Origin: Pullibacteroides sp964436335
GTDB lineage: Bacteria > Bacteroidota > Bacteroidia > Bacteroidales > P3
Reading direction: 5' to 3'
DNA: 9,438 nt
Assembly (NCBI GenBank): GCA_964436335.1
Contig: CAYTCD010000070.1
Location: 1 to 9,438, forward strand
Below the pieces are notes generated by a model. The model was not told where the DNA came from and searched no databases. It was given only the letters and a program-made list of their open reading frames with translations. The number at the start of each line of letters is the position of its first letter. Within the stretch, counting starts at the first letter, position 1. The translations under genes were made by a program, and so were the position numbers. This document shows positions 1 to 6,259 of the stretch, one piece after another.

Positions 1-483
1 CGCCAAGTGGGCCACGCCGGCCAGGTCCATACATTCCTGCACCGAGCTGGAGGCCAGGAAGGCGAAACCGGTCTGACGGGTGGCGTAGATATCCTGATGG
101 TCGCCGAAGATAGACAAGGCGTGCGAGGCCAGGGCGCGGGCGGAAACGTGGAAAACGCCCGGCAACAGCTCGCCGGCAATCTTGTACATATTGGGAATCA
201 TCAGCAGCAAGCCCTGCGAAGCGGTATAGGTGGTAGTGAGCGCACCGGCCTGCAAAGAGCCGTGAACCGCACCGGCCGCGCCGGCTTCCGACTGCATTTC
301 GATAACGCGGACCTTTTCGCCGAACATATTGGTTCTGCCTTGCGATGCCCATTCGTCGATGTGTTCGGCCATGGGTGAAGACGGCGTGATGGGGTAAATG
401 GCGGCTACTTCGCTGAACATAGAGGCAACGTGAGCCGTGGCTTCATTCCCGTCACAGGTCATGAATTTCTTTTGTTTTGCCAT
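1..483 (-). CDS. nifJ: Pyruvate:ferredoxin (flavodoxin) oxidoreductase, N-terminal part
   Basis: This is the first 161 codons of a gene that starts at the ATG at 483-481 and runs off the left edge without a stop. The translation begins MAKQKKFMTCDGNEATAHVA and carries the domain I hallmarks of PFOR: YPITPSSPM (about residues 30-38), a TPP-contacting Glu in EMQSEAGAAG (E66), and the block ending FHVSAR (R116). With an offset of two these match Thr31, Glu64 and Arg114, which contact pyruvate or TPP in the Desulfovibrio enzyme (family knowledge). The full enzyme is normally about 1,180-1,200 residues, so about 13% is present. It decarboxylates pyruvate to acetyl-CoA with reduction of ferredoxin or flavodoxin in the cytoplasm of anaerobes. 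A TAACTTTG -7 element lies about 40 bases upstream. The identity is secure; the paralogue and cofactor partner cannot be told from this fragment. Confidence 0.95.
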   Translation of the reverse strand, partial: MAKQKKFMTCDGNEATAHVASMFSEVAAIYPITPSSPMAEHIDEWASQGRTNMFGEKVRVIEMQSEAGAAGAVHGSLQAGALTTTYTASQGLLLMIPNMYKIAGELLPGVFHVSARALASHALSIFGDHQDIYATRQTGFAFLASSSVQECMDLAGVAHLA

Positions 484-523
484 GATTTATAGGGTTTTTG
501 TTTTTTGCCAATAAACAAGGTTG

Positions 524-531
524 CAAAGTTA
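524..531 (-). promoter_or_regulatory. Bacteroidota -7 promoter element for nifJ
   Basis: On the minus strand the sequence TAACTTTG (531 to 524) matches the Bacteroidota sigma-ABfr -7 consensus TAnnTTTG exactly and lies about 40 bases before the nifJ ATG. No clean TTTG box sits at the expected -33 distance; a T-rich stretch occupies that place. The element is seen directly; its activity is inferred. Confidence 0.55.
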
Positions 532-567
532 GTTTTTTGCACGCGAAAAAAAAACAGGTCAAATCCG

Positions 568-575
568 TACCTTTG
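568..575 (+). promoter_or_regulatory. Bacteroidota -7 promoter element for the TatD-family gene
   Basis: TACCTTTG is an exact match to TAnnTTTG. Transcription would begin around 580-585, only about 10 bases before the ATG at 591, which gives a very short leader. This argues against the in-frame upstream ATG at 498, which would lie before the promoter. No clear -33 TTTG is present at the usual spacing. Confidence 0.55.
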
Positions 576-590
576 CGGGTTCAACGATAT

Positions 591-1385
591 ATGATGAACT
601 GGATAGACACCCATACCCACACCTACGACCCGGCGGAGGGTCAGCCCGCCGCACGGGAGCTGGTTGAAAAAGCCCTTGCCGCCGGCGTCTATAAGCAGAT
701 TTTGGGCGGCGTGGACCTGCATTCGGTAGCGCCCATCATGGAACTCTGCCGCGCCTTTCCCGGTACGGTTTACCCCACCGTCGGGCTGCATCCCACCGAA
801 GTGCGGCAAGACTACATGCAATCGCTCGACGTACTCTACAAACACCTTTCCGCCGACGCCGGACAGAACGGAAACACCCCTTATGTGGCGGTGGGCGAAA
901 TCGGCATCGACCTTTACCAGGACAAGACGTTTTTCAGGCAGCAGCAAGACGCTTTCCGCACCCAGCTGCGGTGGGCCAAGGAACGCCGGTTGCCGGTGGT
1001 GCTGCATGTAAGGAACGCCTTTGAGGAAGCCTGGCATATCCTCAAGGAAGAACAGGACGGTTCGCTCCACGGGGTTTTCCATTGCTACAGCGGCAGCGTG
1101 GAACAGTCCGCACGCGTACTCGACCTGGGTTTCCTTTTCGGGATCGGCGGCGTGCTCACCTTCAAGAACGCCGGTCTGCCGGAAGTGGTCAGAAACGTGC
1201 CCTTGGATTCGCTCGTGCTGGAGACCGACGCCCCCTGGCTCTCGCCCGTGCCTTTCCGGGGCAAGCCCAACGACAGCTCCACAATTCCGATTATCGGACA
1301 CAAACTGGCCGAAATCCTCGGCATCACGCCTCAGCAAGCCGCTCAGGCCACTACCGCCAACGCCCTCCGTCTGTTCGGGCTGTAG
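591..1385 (+). CDS. tatD: TatD-family metal-dependent hydrolase (putative 3'-5' DNase)
   Basis: The product has 264 residues, the usual size for TatD hydrolases. The metal ligands of this TIM-barrel amidohydrolase family are all visible: HTHTYD near the N-terminus (H8, H10), VGEIGID (E103), VVLHVRNA (H139), FHCYSGS (H164) and LVLETDAPWLSP (D213), plus the GLHPTE block (H67). Members are Mg-dependent nucleases or phosphoesterases linked to DNA repair and DNA degradation. Substrate cannot be assigned here, and genomes often carry several paralogues, so the symbol is a family label. I chose the ATG at 591 (a second ATG follows directly) because the family begins a few residues before HTH and a -7 promoter element sits at 568-575. 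The longer in-frame start at 498 would add 31 atypical, lysine-rich residues. The stop is TAG. No Shine-Dalgarno is present, as is usual in Bacteroidota. Confidence 0.93.
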   Translation: MMNWIDTHTHTYDPAEGQPAARELVEKALAAGVYKQILGGVDLHSVAPIMELCRAFPGTVYPTVGLHPTEVRQDYMQSLDVLYKHLSADAGQNGNTPYVAVGEIGIDLYQDKTFFRQQQDAFRTQLRWAKERRLPVVLHVRNAFEEAWHILKEEQDGSLHGVFHCYSGSVEQSARVLDLGFLFGIGGVLTFKNAGLPEVVRNVPLDSLVLETDAPWLSPVPFRGKPNDSSTIPIIGHKLAEILGITPQQAAQATTANALRLFGL

Positions 1386-1417
1386 TTTGCGGCAGAGCGC
1401 AAAATAATGTATTTTCG
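1386..1417 (+). promoter_or_regulatory. Promoter for trpS-hflX
   Basis: A TTTG box (1386-1389) directly after the tatD stop codon is followed 20 bases later by TATTTTCG (1410-1417). This is one mismatch from TAnnTTTG, at the Bacteroides -33/-7 spacing. A start near 1424 would leave a leader of about 20 bases before the trpS ATG at 1447. It suggests trpS and hflX can be transcribed independently of tatD. Activity is inferred. Confidence 0.5.
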
Positions 1418-1446
1418 TGGCCATTAACCGCCCTAAAAGAGAAGAG

Positions 1447-2436
1447 ATGAAGAAGATTGTCGTCAGCGGCATCCGCCCCACGGGGAACCTGCATTTGGGA
1501 AACTATTTCGGCGCGTTGCGCAACTTTATCCGCATGCAGGACGAATACAACTGCTATTTTTTCATTGCCGACTACCATAGCCTCACCACGCATCCGCATC
1601 CGGAACACCTGCGGCAGAACGTCAAGGATATCCTGGCCACTTATATCGCCTGCGGCATCGACCCCGAGAAAGTGGCCATCTACGCCCAGAGCGACGTGCC
1701 GGAAACCGCCGAACTCTACCTGTTCCTGAACATGAACGCCTATCTGGGCGAGTTGGAACGCTGCACGTCTTTCAAGGACAAGGCGCGGCAGAACCCCGAC
1801 AATGTGAATGCGGGGCTGTTGACCTATCCTTCGCTCATGGCGGCCGACATCCTGATCCACAAGGCCGATTTCGTGCCGGTGGGCAAAGACCAGGAACAGC
1901 ATCTGGAGATGACCCGCGTGTTTGCCCAGCGGTTCAACCACATGTACGGCACGGAGTATTTCGGGCAGCCGCAGGCGTTTAATTTCGGCAACAACCTCGT
2001 TAAGATTCCCGGTCTGGACGGCAGCGGCAAGATGGGCAAGAGCGAGAGCGGCAACAACGCCGTTTTCCTGACCGACGAAGACGAGGTGATCCGCAAGAAA
2101 ATCATGCGCGCCACCACCGATTCGGGCCCGGTGGAAAAGAACCAGGAGAAGCCGGAGGTAATCGCCAACCTGTTCCAGTTGGTGAGCGTGCTCTGCGCGC
2201 CGGAGGTTTACGATGCCTTTAACGAGGCCTACAACAACTGTTCGATCCGTTACGGCGACCTCAAGAAACAGTTGGCCGAAGACACGATCCGTTTCGTGGC
2301 GCCGTACCGCGAGAAGATCAAGGAAATCCTTGCCGACGACGCCTATCTGGAAAAGGTGCGCAAGATAGGCGAGGAAAAGGCGCGGGAAAGCGCGCGCAAG
2401 ACGGTTTCGGAAGTACGGAAGATTATCGGTTTCTAA
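1447..2436 (+). CDS. trpS: Tryptophan--tRNA ligase (TrpRS)
   Basis: The product has 329 residues, typical of bacterial TrpRS. It charges tRNA-Trp with tryptophan using ATP in the cytoplasm. Class I synthetase signatures are clear: SGIRPTGNLHLGNYFGAL, with the HIGH-like HLGN at residues 16-19; YPSLMAADIL (127-136); VGKDQEQHLE (145-154); and KMGKS (195-199), a usual variant of the KMSKS loop. The C-terminal helical anticodon-binding region ends in VRKIIGF. I placed the start at 1447 because MKKIVVSG aligns with the family N-terminus. An in-frame ATG at 1417 would begin inside the predicted -7 box and add ten unrelated residues. The TAA stop shares its last A with the ATG of the next gene, so the two are co-transcribed and probably translationally coupled. 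Confidence 0.97.
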   Translation: MKKIVVSGIRPTGNLHLGNYFGALRNFIRMQDEYNCYFFIADYHSLTTHPHPEHLRQNVKDILATYIACGIDPEKVAIYAQSDVPETAELYLFLNMNAYLGELERCTSFKDKARQNPDNVNAGLLTYPSLMAADILIHKADFVPVGKDQEQHLEMTRVFAQRFNHMYGTEYFGQPQAFNFGNNLVKIPGLDGSGKMGKSESGNNAVFLTDEDEVIRKKIMRATTDSGPVEKNQEKPEVIANLFQLVSVLCAPEVYDAFNEAYNNCSIRYGDLKKQLAEDTIRFVAPYREKIKEILADDAYLEKVRKIGEEKARESARKTVSEVRKIIGF

Positions 2437-3647
2437 TGGCTTACATCGAAACGAAGAAAATACAGGAACGCGCCGTTCTGGTGGGTATCGCCACGGGGGG
2501 CACCACGGTGGAGAAAGAGACCGAATACCTCAAGGAACTTTCTTTCTTGGTGGATACCGCCGGGGCGAAGACCGAGAAGGTGTTCATGCAGCGGTTGGAT
2601 CTGCCCAACGGCAAATTCTATATCGGTTCGGGCAAACTTGCGGAGGTGAAGACCTACGTGGAGGCGGAGAAGATAGACATGGTGGTGTTCGACGATGAGT
2701 TGAGCCCCGCCCAGTCGCGCAACCTCGAGAAGGAACTCAAATGCAAGGTGCTTGACCGCACCACGCTTATCCTCGACATTTTTGCCAAACACGCCCGCAC
2801 CGCCCATGCCCGCACGCAGGTGGAGCTGGCGCAGTACCAGTATCTGTTGCCGCGCCTTACGGGCATGTGGACGCACTTGAGCAAACAGCGCGGCGGGGTG
2901 GGTATGCGTGGTCCGGGCGAAAAGGAAATCGAGACCGACCGAAGGGTCATCCACGACAAGATAACGCTGCTCAAGGGCAAGCTCGCCGAAATCGACAAAC
3001 AGAAGGTGCTGCAACGCAAGAACCGTGTGAGCATGGTGCGTGTGGCGCTGGTGGGCTATACCAACGTGGGCAAGTCCACCATCATGAATCTGGTGGGCAA
3101 ATCGGAGGTGCTGGCGGAAAACAAGCTGTTCGCCACCCTCGACACCACGGTGCGCAAGGTGGTGATCGGCAACCTGCCGTTCCTGCTCTCTGACACGGTG
3201 GGTTTTATCCGCAAACTGCCCCACAGCCTCGTGGAATCGTTCAAATCCACGCTCGACGAGGTTCGGGAAAGCGATATTCTGCTCCATGTGGTGGATGTTT
3301 CGCACCCCGAATTCGAGGAACAGATGGAGATTGTGCGGCAGACCCTGGCCGAAATCGGCGCGGCGGACAAGAAGACTATTGTGGTCTTCAACAAGGTGGA
3401 TGCCTATACGTACGAAGAAAAAGACCCCGACGACCTGAGCCCCGTCACCCGGCGCAACTACAGCCTGGATGATTTGCAAAAGATGTGGTACGCCAAGGAG
3501 AACGCGCCCTGCATCTTTGTCTCGGCGGTTCAGAAAAAGAACGTGGAGGCTTTCAAGGAGATGCTTTACGAGGAGGTGAAGCGGGTGCATCTTACGCGGT
3601 ACCCCTACGACAAGCTGCTCTACGACGACTATAATGCCGAAATATAA
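2436..3647 (+). CDS. hflX: Ribosome-associated GTPase HflX
   Basis: The product has 403 residues. HflX binds the large ribosomal subunit and splits or rescues stalled ribosomes under stress (family knowledge). The N-terminal HflX domain contains DRTTLILDIFAKHA (107-120), the QVELAQYQYLLPRLTG helix region (128-143) and the glycine-rich signature GGVGMRGPGEKEIETDRR (153-170). The GTPase domain follows: G1 GYTNVGKS (207-214), a G2 threonine in LDTTVRK, G3 DTVG (253-256), G4 NKVD (319-322) and G5 VSAVQKKN (362-369). All motifs needed for GTP binding are intact, and the C-terminal extension is of normal length. The ATG at 2436 overlaps the trpS stop by one base (TAATG), with no separate promoter visible. 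Pairing two translation-related genes this way suggests a shared operon. A strong hairpin follows the stop by about 40 bases. Confidence 0.97.
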   Translation: MAYIETKKIQERAVLVGIATGGTTVEKETEYLKELSFLVDTAGAKTEKVFMQRLDLPNGKFYIGSGKLAEVKTYVEAEKIDMVVFDDELSPAQSRNLEKELKCKVLDRTTLILDIFAKHARTAHARTQVELAQYQYLLPRLTGMWTHLSKQRGGVGMRGPGEKEIETDRRVIHDKITLLKGKLAEIDKQKVLQRKNRVSMVRVALVGYTNVGKSTIMNLVGKSEVLAENKLFATLDTTVRKVVIGNLPFLLSDTVGFIRKLPHSLVESFKSTLDEVRESDILLHVVDVSHPEFEEQMEIVRQTLAEIGAADKKTIVVFNKVDAYTYEEKDPDDLSPVTRRNYSLDDLQKMWYAKENAPCIFVSAVQKKNVEAFKEMLYEEVKRVHLTRYPYDKLLYDDYNAEI

Positions 3648-3686
3648 AGAGGCATCTGCGTTTATCGGGCAGGAGAGGAGTGTAGT

Positions 3687-3729
3687 AAAAAAAATACCCC
3701 GTCTGGATTTCAGACGGGGTATTTTTTTT
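3687..3729. terminator. Bidirectional intrinsic terminator between hflX and exbD
   Basis: This is a perfect inverted repeat: eight A, then TACCCC and GTCTG, a five-base loop (GATTT, 3706-3710), then CAGAC, GGGGTA and eight T. The GC-rich core is nine base pairs, and the flanking A and T tracts extend the stem to 19. Because it has a T tract on both strands, it can end transcription of trpS-hflX from the left and of the exb cassette from the right. It sits in the convergent gap, 14 bases past the exbD stop and 39 past the hflX stop. Confidence 0.92.
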
Positions 3730-3743
3730 AGGAAGCGTACCGC

Positions 3744-4211
3744 TTACCGGACTTCTTTCCCTTTTGCAGTGGAGTAGTTGATCTTTAAAGCATTCACTTT
3801 TCTTAGTTCCTGCTTCACATCGGTAAGGATACCCATCTTTACCGATTTGTCGGCTTTGATGGATGTGGTCATCAAAGGACGATCCACTTCATCGCGCGAT
3901 TGGCGTTCGGCTTCGATAAATTGGGCGATATCGCGAACAGCAGACATTTGGTCGTTGAGTTGGATTCGGGGTTCCGTACCGAACTTCTGCGCATCCATGG
4001 GAGGTCCGATATAAATGAAACTTACCAACGACTTCTTTTCCAATTTCTGCACTTCCGTTGCCACCGGAGGATTGATCCTTACAAAGAGGGTGCTTTCGCG
4101 CATCGTGGTAATCACCATAAAGAAGAACAACAGCATGAAGATGATATCACTCATACTTCCGGTGTTGATTTCCGGTGTACCTTTTTTAGCGTTCTTATTA
4201 AACTTTCCCAT
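3744..4211 (-). CDS. exbD: ExbD/TolR-family biopolymer transport protein (second ExbD of the cassette)
   Basis: The product has 155 residues with the ExbD/TolR plan: a short basic cytoplasmic N-terminus, one transmembrane helix (about 20-40) and a periplasmic domain. The motif GSMSDIIFMLLFFFMVITT carries the helix aspartate (D22) that corresponds to the proton-carrying Asp25 of E. coli ExbD. With ExbB it forms the inner-membrane motor that uses proton motive force to energise TonB or related partners. It is the last gene of the cassette, 16 bases after the stop of the other exbD. It has a near-perfect Shine-Dalgarno sequence (4217-4223), unlike its neighbours. It differs clearly from the other ExbD in length and in the periplasmic part, so it is not a recent duplicate. 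No tonB gene is in the window, so which partner it serves is unknown. Confidence 0.93.
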   Translation of the reverse strand: MGKFNKNAKKGTPEINTGSMSDIIFMLLFFFMVITTMRESTLFVRINPPVATEVQKLEKKSLVSFIYIGPPMDAQKFGTEPRIQLNDQMSAVRDIAQFIEAERQSRDEVDRPLMTTSIKADKSVKMGILTDVKQELRKVNALKINYSTAKGKEVR

Positions 4212-4216
4212 TGTTT

Positions 4217-4223
4217 ACCTCCT
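4217..4223 (-). promoter_or_regulatory. Shine-Dalgarno sequence ahead of the second exbD
   Basis: The minus strand reads AGGAGGT, then AAACA, then ATG: a canonical anti-16S match with a five-base spacer. It lies in the 16-base gap between the two exbD genes. No other fully visible gene in the window has a comparable site, and Bacteroidota ribosomes usually do not rely on one. Confidence 0.7.
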
Positions 4224-4227
4224 GTAT

Positions 4228-4803
4228 TTACTGCGTTACGCCTGCACTGGTGGGCTCGGCTTCCGAAATGGTAAGGGGAATGGCTTTCTGAATCGCGGTA
4301 ATCTGACTTTCTTTCTTAAGATCATCGAATTTCATACCGAACTTTTCTTGCGAGAGTTCGTTTCTCAATTCATGAAAAGCCGCCGTCAGTTCATTCTGAA
4401 CTTTGACATACATTTCGTAAGAAGTACCCCGGTCGTTACGCAACGACACAACGCCTTCGGAAACAGGAACCGCACCCAATAGTTCGATATCCTTTACTTT
4501 CTTTTCCGATTTCTTGGGGTCGTTTCCGGGATTTGCGAGAAATTCCTTCGCCATATCCCGCAAATCGGCAACATTGGCCAATTTGCCTTGAACCTGCAAC
4601 TCATCCCTGAAATTGACGGCAACCTTGAATACGTTGCGGTCATGAATTTCAGGCTTCGGAGCATCAGGTGGTAGCGGGGGCGGCAACTTTCTGGCAATCC
4701 CCAAGTCCGTATCGATCGAAGATGTCAACAAGAAGAATGTCAACAACAGGAACGATATGTCGGACATGGACCCTCCGTTGATGGTGGGTGATTTTTTAGC
4801 CAT
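4228..4803 (-). CDS. exbD: ExbD/TolR-family biopolymer transport protein (first ExbD of the cassette)
   Basis: The product has 191 residues, longer than the roughly 140 of E. coli ExbD. It opens MAKKSPTINGGSMSDISFLL, with the transmembrane aspartate at D15, and the single helix runs to about residue 29. A proline-rich linker (KLPPPLPPDAPKP, about 39-51) follows and then the periplasmic domain. Within that domain a lysine-rich insertion (NPGNDPKKSEKKVKD) may explain the extra length. It is expected to work with ExbB in the proton-driven motor. Together with the shorter ExbD downstream it could form a mixed ExbD dimer within an ExbB pentamer; that is inference. It starts five bases after the end of the small membrane-protein gene, which points to one transcript. 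No Shine-Dalgarno is visible ahead of it. Confidence 0.93.
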   Translation of the reverse strand: MAKKSPTINGGSMSDISFLLLTFFLLTSSIDTDLGIARKLPPPLPPDAPKPEIHDRNVFKVAVNFRDELQVQGKLANVADLRDMAKEFLANPGNDPKKSEKKVKDIELLGAVPVSEGVVSLRNDRGTSYEMYVKVQNELTAAFHELRNELSQEKFGMKFDDLKKESQITAIQKAIPLTISEAEPTSAGVTQ

Positions 4804-4808
4804 TGGTT

Positions 4809-5144
4809 TTACTTTTTAAGCGGTCTGGCGATTTCGGTAACGATAAGGGTTACCAAGGTGATACCGAAAAGGATATAGAACATGTACATCCCGGCACCGA
4901 TCAGCTTGGAAGAGCCATAGTTTCCACCCACTTTTTCAAACACGGCCTCATTGATGTCGGAGCCGGAAGAAAGCAAGTAAGAGATGAGGAAAATGACTAC
5001 CAAACCGATAATCCCTTACAAAGCGGTTTTGCTTTGATTTAAATTGCCAGCGAACTGGTAGATGGAGAAGCCTACGGCTGCCACTATTCCGAGGATAAGC
5101 AACGCATAGACCAGGAACATCCCGATATTGATAAGTGTATCCAT
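4809..5144 (-). pseudogene. Small three-helix membrane protein of the exb cassette, interrupted by an in-frame TAA
   Basis: From the ATG at 5144 the frame encodes 42 residues (MDTLINIGMFLVYALLILGI..., one transmembrane helix) and meets TAA at 5018-5016. The same frame continues without further stops for 69 codons to its natural TAA at 4811-4809. Those codons encode GIIGLVVIFLISYLLSSGSD and a third helix near LIGAGMYMFYILFGITLVTL, ending TEIARPLKK. Joined, this is a coherent 111-codon, three-helix protein that fits exactly between exbB (17 bases away) and exbD (5 bases away). Small membrane proteins at this place in Bacteroidota exb clusters are familiar to me but have no assigned function. 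The likeliest causes are one base change (for example AAA or TTA to TAA) or a sequence error. Readthrough, or a restart at the TTG at 5003, is possible. TAA is the stop of most other genes here, so code reassignment is excluded. Confidence 0.7.
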
Positions 5145-5161
5145 GATTGATAACCCCCTTC

Positions 5162-5992
5162 TTATTTCTGACGGTTATACTTCACGATCAGATCCATGAA
5201 GGAAATCGAAGCGTCTTCCATCTTGTTCACGATGGCATCGATTTTCGAACTCAGGTAGTTGTAGAATGTTTGGATAACAATGGCCACGATAAGACCGAAT
5301 ACGGTGGTCAACAAAGCCACTTTCATACCACCGGCAACAACGGTCGGGGAGATATCACCGGCGGCTTCGATATCGTCGAACGCCTGAACCATCCCTACTA
5401 CTGTACCCAAGAACCCCAACATAGGAGCCACGGCGATAACGAAAGCGATCCAGGAAAGGTTCTTTTCCAGACGGCCTACCTGAACGCCACCATAGGAGGT
5501 AACCGATTTTTCGATCATATCGATGCCGTCATCGGCACGTTCCAAACCTTGATAGAAAATGCTGGCCACAGGACCGCGGGTGTTGCGGCAAACTTCCTTG
5601 GCGGCAACCAGACCACCCTTTTCAAGTGCGGCTTCCACTTCGGTCAACAATTTTTCGGTGTTGGTGGTGGCAAGGTTCAAATAAATGATACGTTCAAAAA
5701 CCAAAGCCAGACCGAGAATGAACACCAAGAGAACCGGCGTCATCCAGCCCGCGCCACCTTCGATGAACTTTTGCTTCAAGGCTTGATGGAAAGATCTCTG
5801 TTTTGTTTTTTCTTCGGCGGGGGCAAGGGTTACGTCTTCCGCAACAGTAACGTCTTCTTCCACAATGGTTTCGTCAACCACGGTTTCGGTTTGAGCGGCT
5901 TGGGTATCAACGTCGGCGGCTTCCTGAGCCATCAGCGCGGAACCCAAAACAAGTGAAGCTCCTACGAAAAGGGATGCAATCAGTTTTTTCAT
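5162..5992 (-). CDS. exbB: MotA/TolQ/ExbB proton channel family protein (ExbB)
   Basis: The product has 276 residues. It starts with a likely cleavable signal peptide (residues 1-22, ending SALMA before QEA), then an acidic, Thr/Val-rich periplasmic stretch (about 24-62), then the ExbB core. Three transmembrane helices lie near 84-105, 180-203 and 218-243. The family blocks are APMLGFLGTVVGMVQAF and VALLTTVFGLIVAI; T197 and T230 match the pore threonines 148 and 181 of E. coli ExbB. It forms the proton channel of the ExbB-ExbD motor in the inner membrane. The N-terminal signal and acidic extension are absent from E. coli ExbB but occur in other ExbB-family proteins. It is first in the cassette, followed 17 bases later by the small membrane-protein gene. 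No TAnnTTTG promoter is evident between it and the tRNA gene upstream. Confidence 0.95.
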   Translation of the reverse strand: MKKLIASLFVGASLVLGSALMAQEAADVDTQAAQTETVVDETIVEEDVTVAEDVTLAPAEEKTKQRSFHQALKQKFIEGGAGWMTPVLLVFILGLALVFERIIYLNLATTNTEKLLTEVEAALEKGGLVAAKEVCRNTRGPVASIFYQGLERADDGIDMIEKSVTSYGGVQVGRLEKNLSWIAFVIAVAPMLGFLGTVVGMVQAFDDIEAAGDISPTVVAGGMKVALLTTVFGLIVAIVIQTFYNYLSSKIDAIVNKMEDASISFMDLIVKYNRQK

Positions 5993-6074
5993 GATGATAG
6001 AACGTTTTTACTTTTTTTTATCCTTTTGTTTTATTTTGAACCTCACGAACCGCTCCGATTCGCTGCGTTCCTTG

Positions 6075-6162
6075 CGGAGAGACAGGGATTCGAACCCTGG
6101 AAGCGCTTTTGACGCTTACACACTTTCCAGGCGTGCGCCTTCGACCACTCGGCCACCTCTCC
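6075..6162 (-). tRNA. tRNA-Ser (anticodon GGA)
   Basis: The minus strand folds as a class II tRNA. The acceptor stem pairs GGAGAGG with TCTCTCC, including one G-U pair, and the discriminator is G. The D arm is GCCGAGTGGTCGAAGGC. The anticodon loop CTGGAAA has GGA at 6128-6126, which reads UCC and UCU. The long variable arm AAGCG/CGCTT has a seven-base loop, and the T arm is CAGGG-TTCGAAT-CCCTG. The long variable arm and the similarity to E. coli tRNA-Ser(GGA) settle the identity. The 3' CCA is not encoded (the bases after the discriminator are CAA). The gene lies 82 bases upstream of exbB on the same strand. Confidence 0.96.
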
Positions 6163-6195
6163 TAAATAACTTTTTTTCAAAACCTTGCAGATTCA

Positions 6196-6210
6196 CAACG
6201 GAAGCCGTTG
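6196..6210. other. Short perfect hairpin between the acyltransferase gene and tRNA-Ser
   Basis: CAACGG-AAG-CCGTTG is a six-base-pair stem with a three-base loop in the 97-base gap between the acyltransferase stop and the tRNA. On the minus strand, where it would follow the acyltransferase gene, there is no T run right after it, so it is a poor intrinsic terminator. On the plus strand CTTTTG follows but no gene leads into it. It may be a weak terminator, an RNA processing signal or chance. Confidence 0.25.
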
Positions 6211-6259
6211 CTTTTGCAAAGAGGCCGCTAATTTACGAATGATTTTTTAAAATGCAAAC

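Noticed and set aside
7..378. 123-codon plus-strand frame at the left edge
   Set aside because: It is antisense to the N-terminal PFOR coding sequence, which is unmistakable.
498..590. Upstream ATG for the TatD-family gene
   Set aside because: It lies before the -7 element at 568-575 and inside the nifJ promoter region, and adds residues unlike the family.
459..1481. 340-codon minus-strand open frame across the TatD-family gene
   Set aside because: It is antisense to the TatD gene with its full metal-ligand set, overlaps the nifJ start and promoter region, and has no domain.
2433..3590. 385-codon minus-strand open frame across hflX
   Set aside because: It is antisense to a gene with every GTPase motif intact. 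Its His/Arg/Leu-rich translation has no recognisable domain, and such frames arise from the GC-biased third positions of the sense gene.
4809..5144. Reassignment of TAA to an amino acid
   Set aside because: TAA is the natural stop of trpS, hflX, both exbD genes, exbB and the Omp85 gene in this window, so the standard code holds.
5147..5956. 269-codon plus-strand open frame across exbB
   Set aside because: It is antisense to exbB, its translation is rich in Gly, His, Asn and Gln, and no promoter or family signature supports it.
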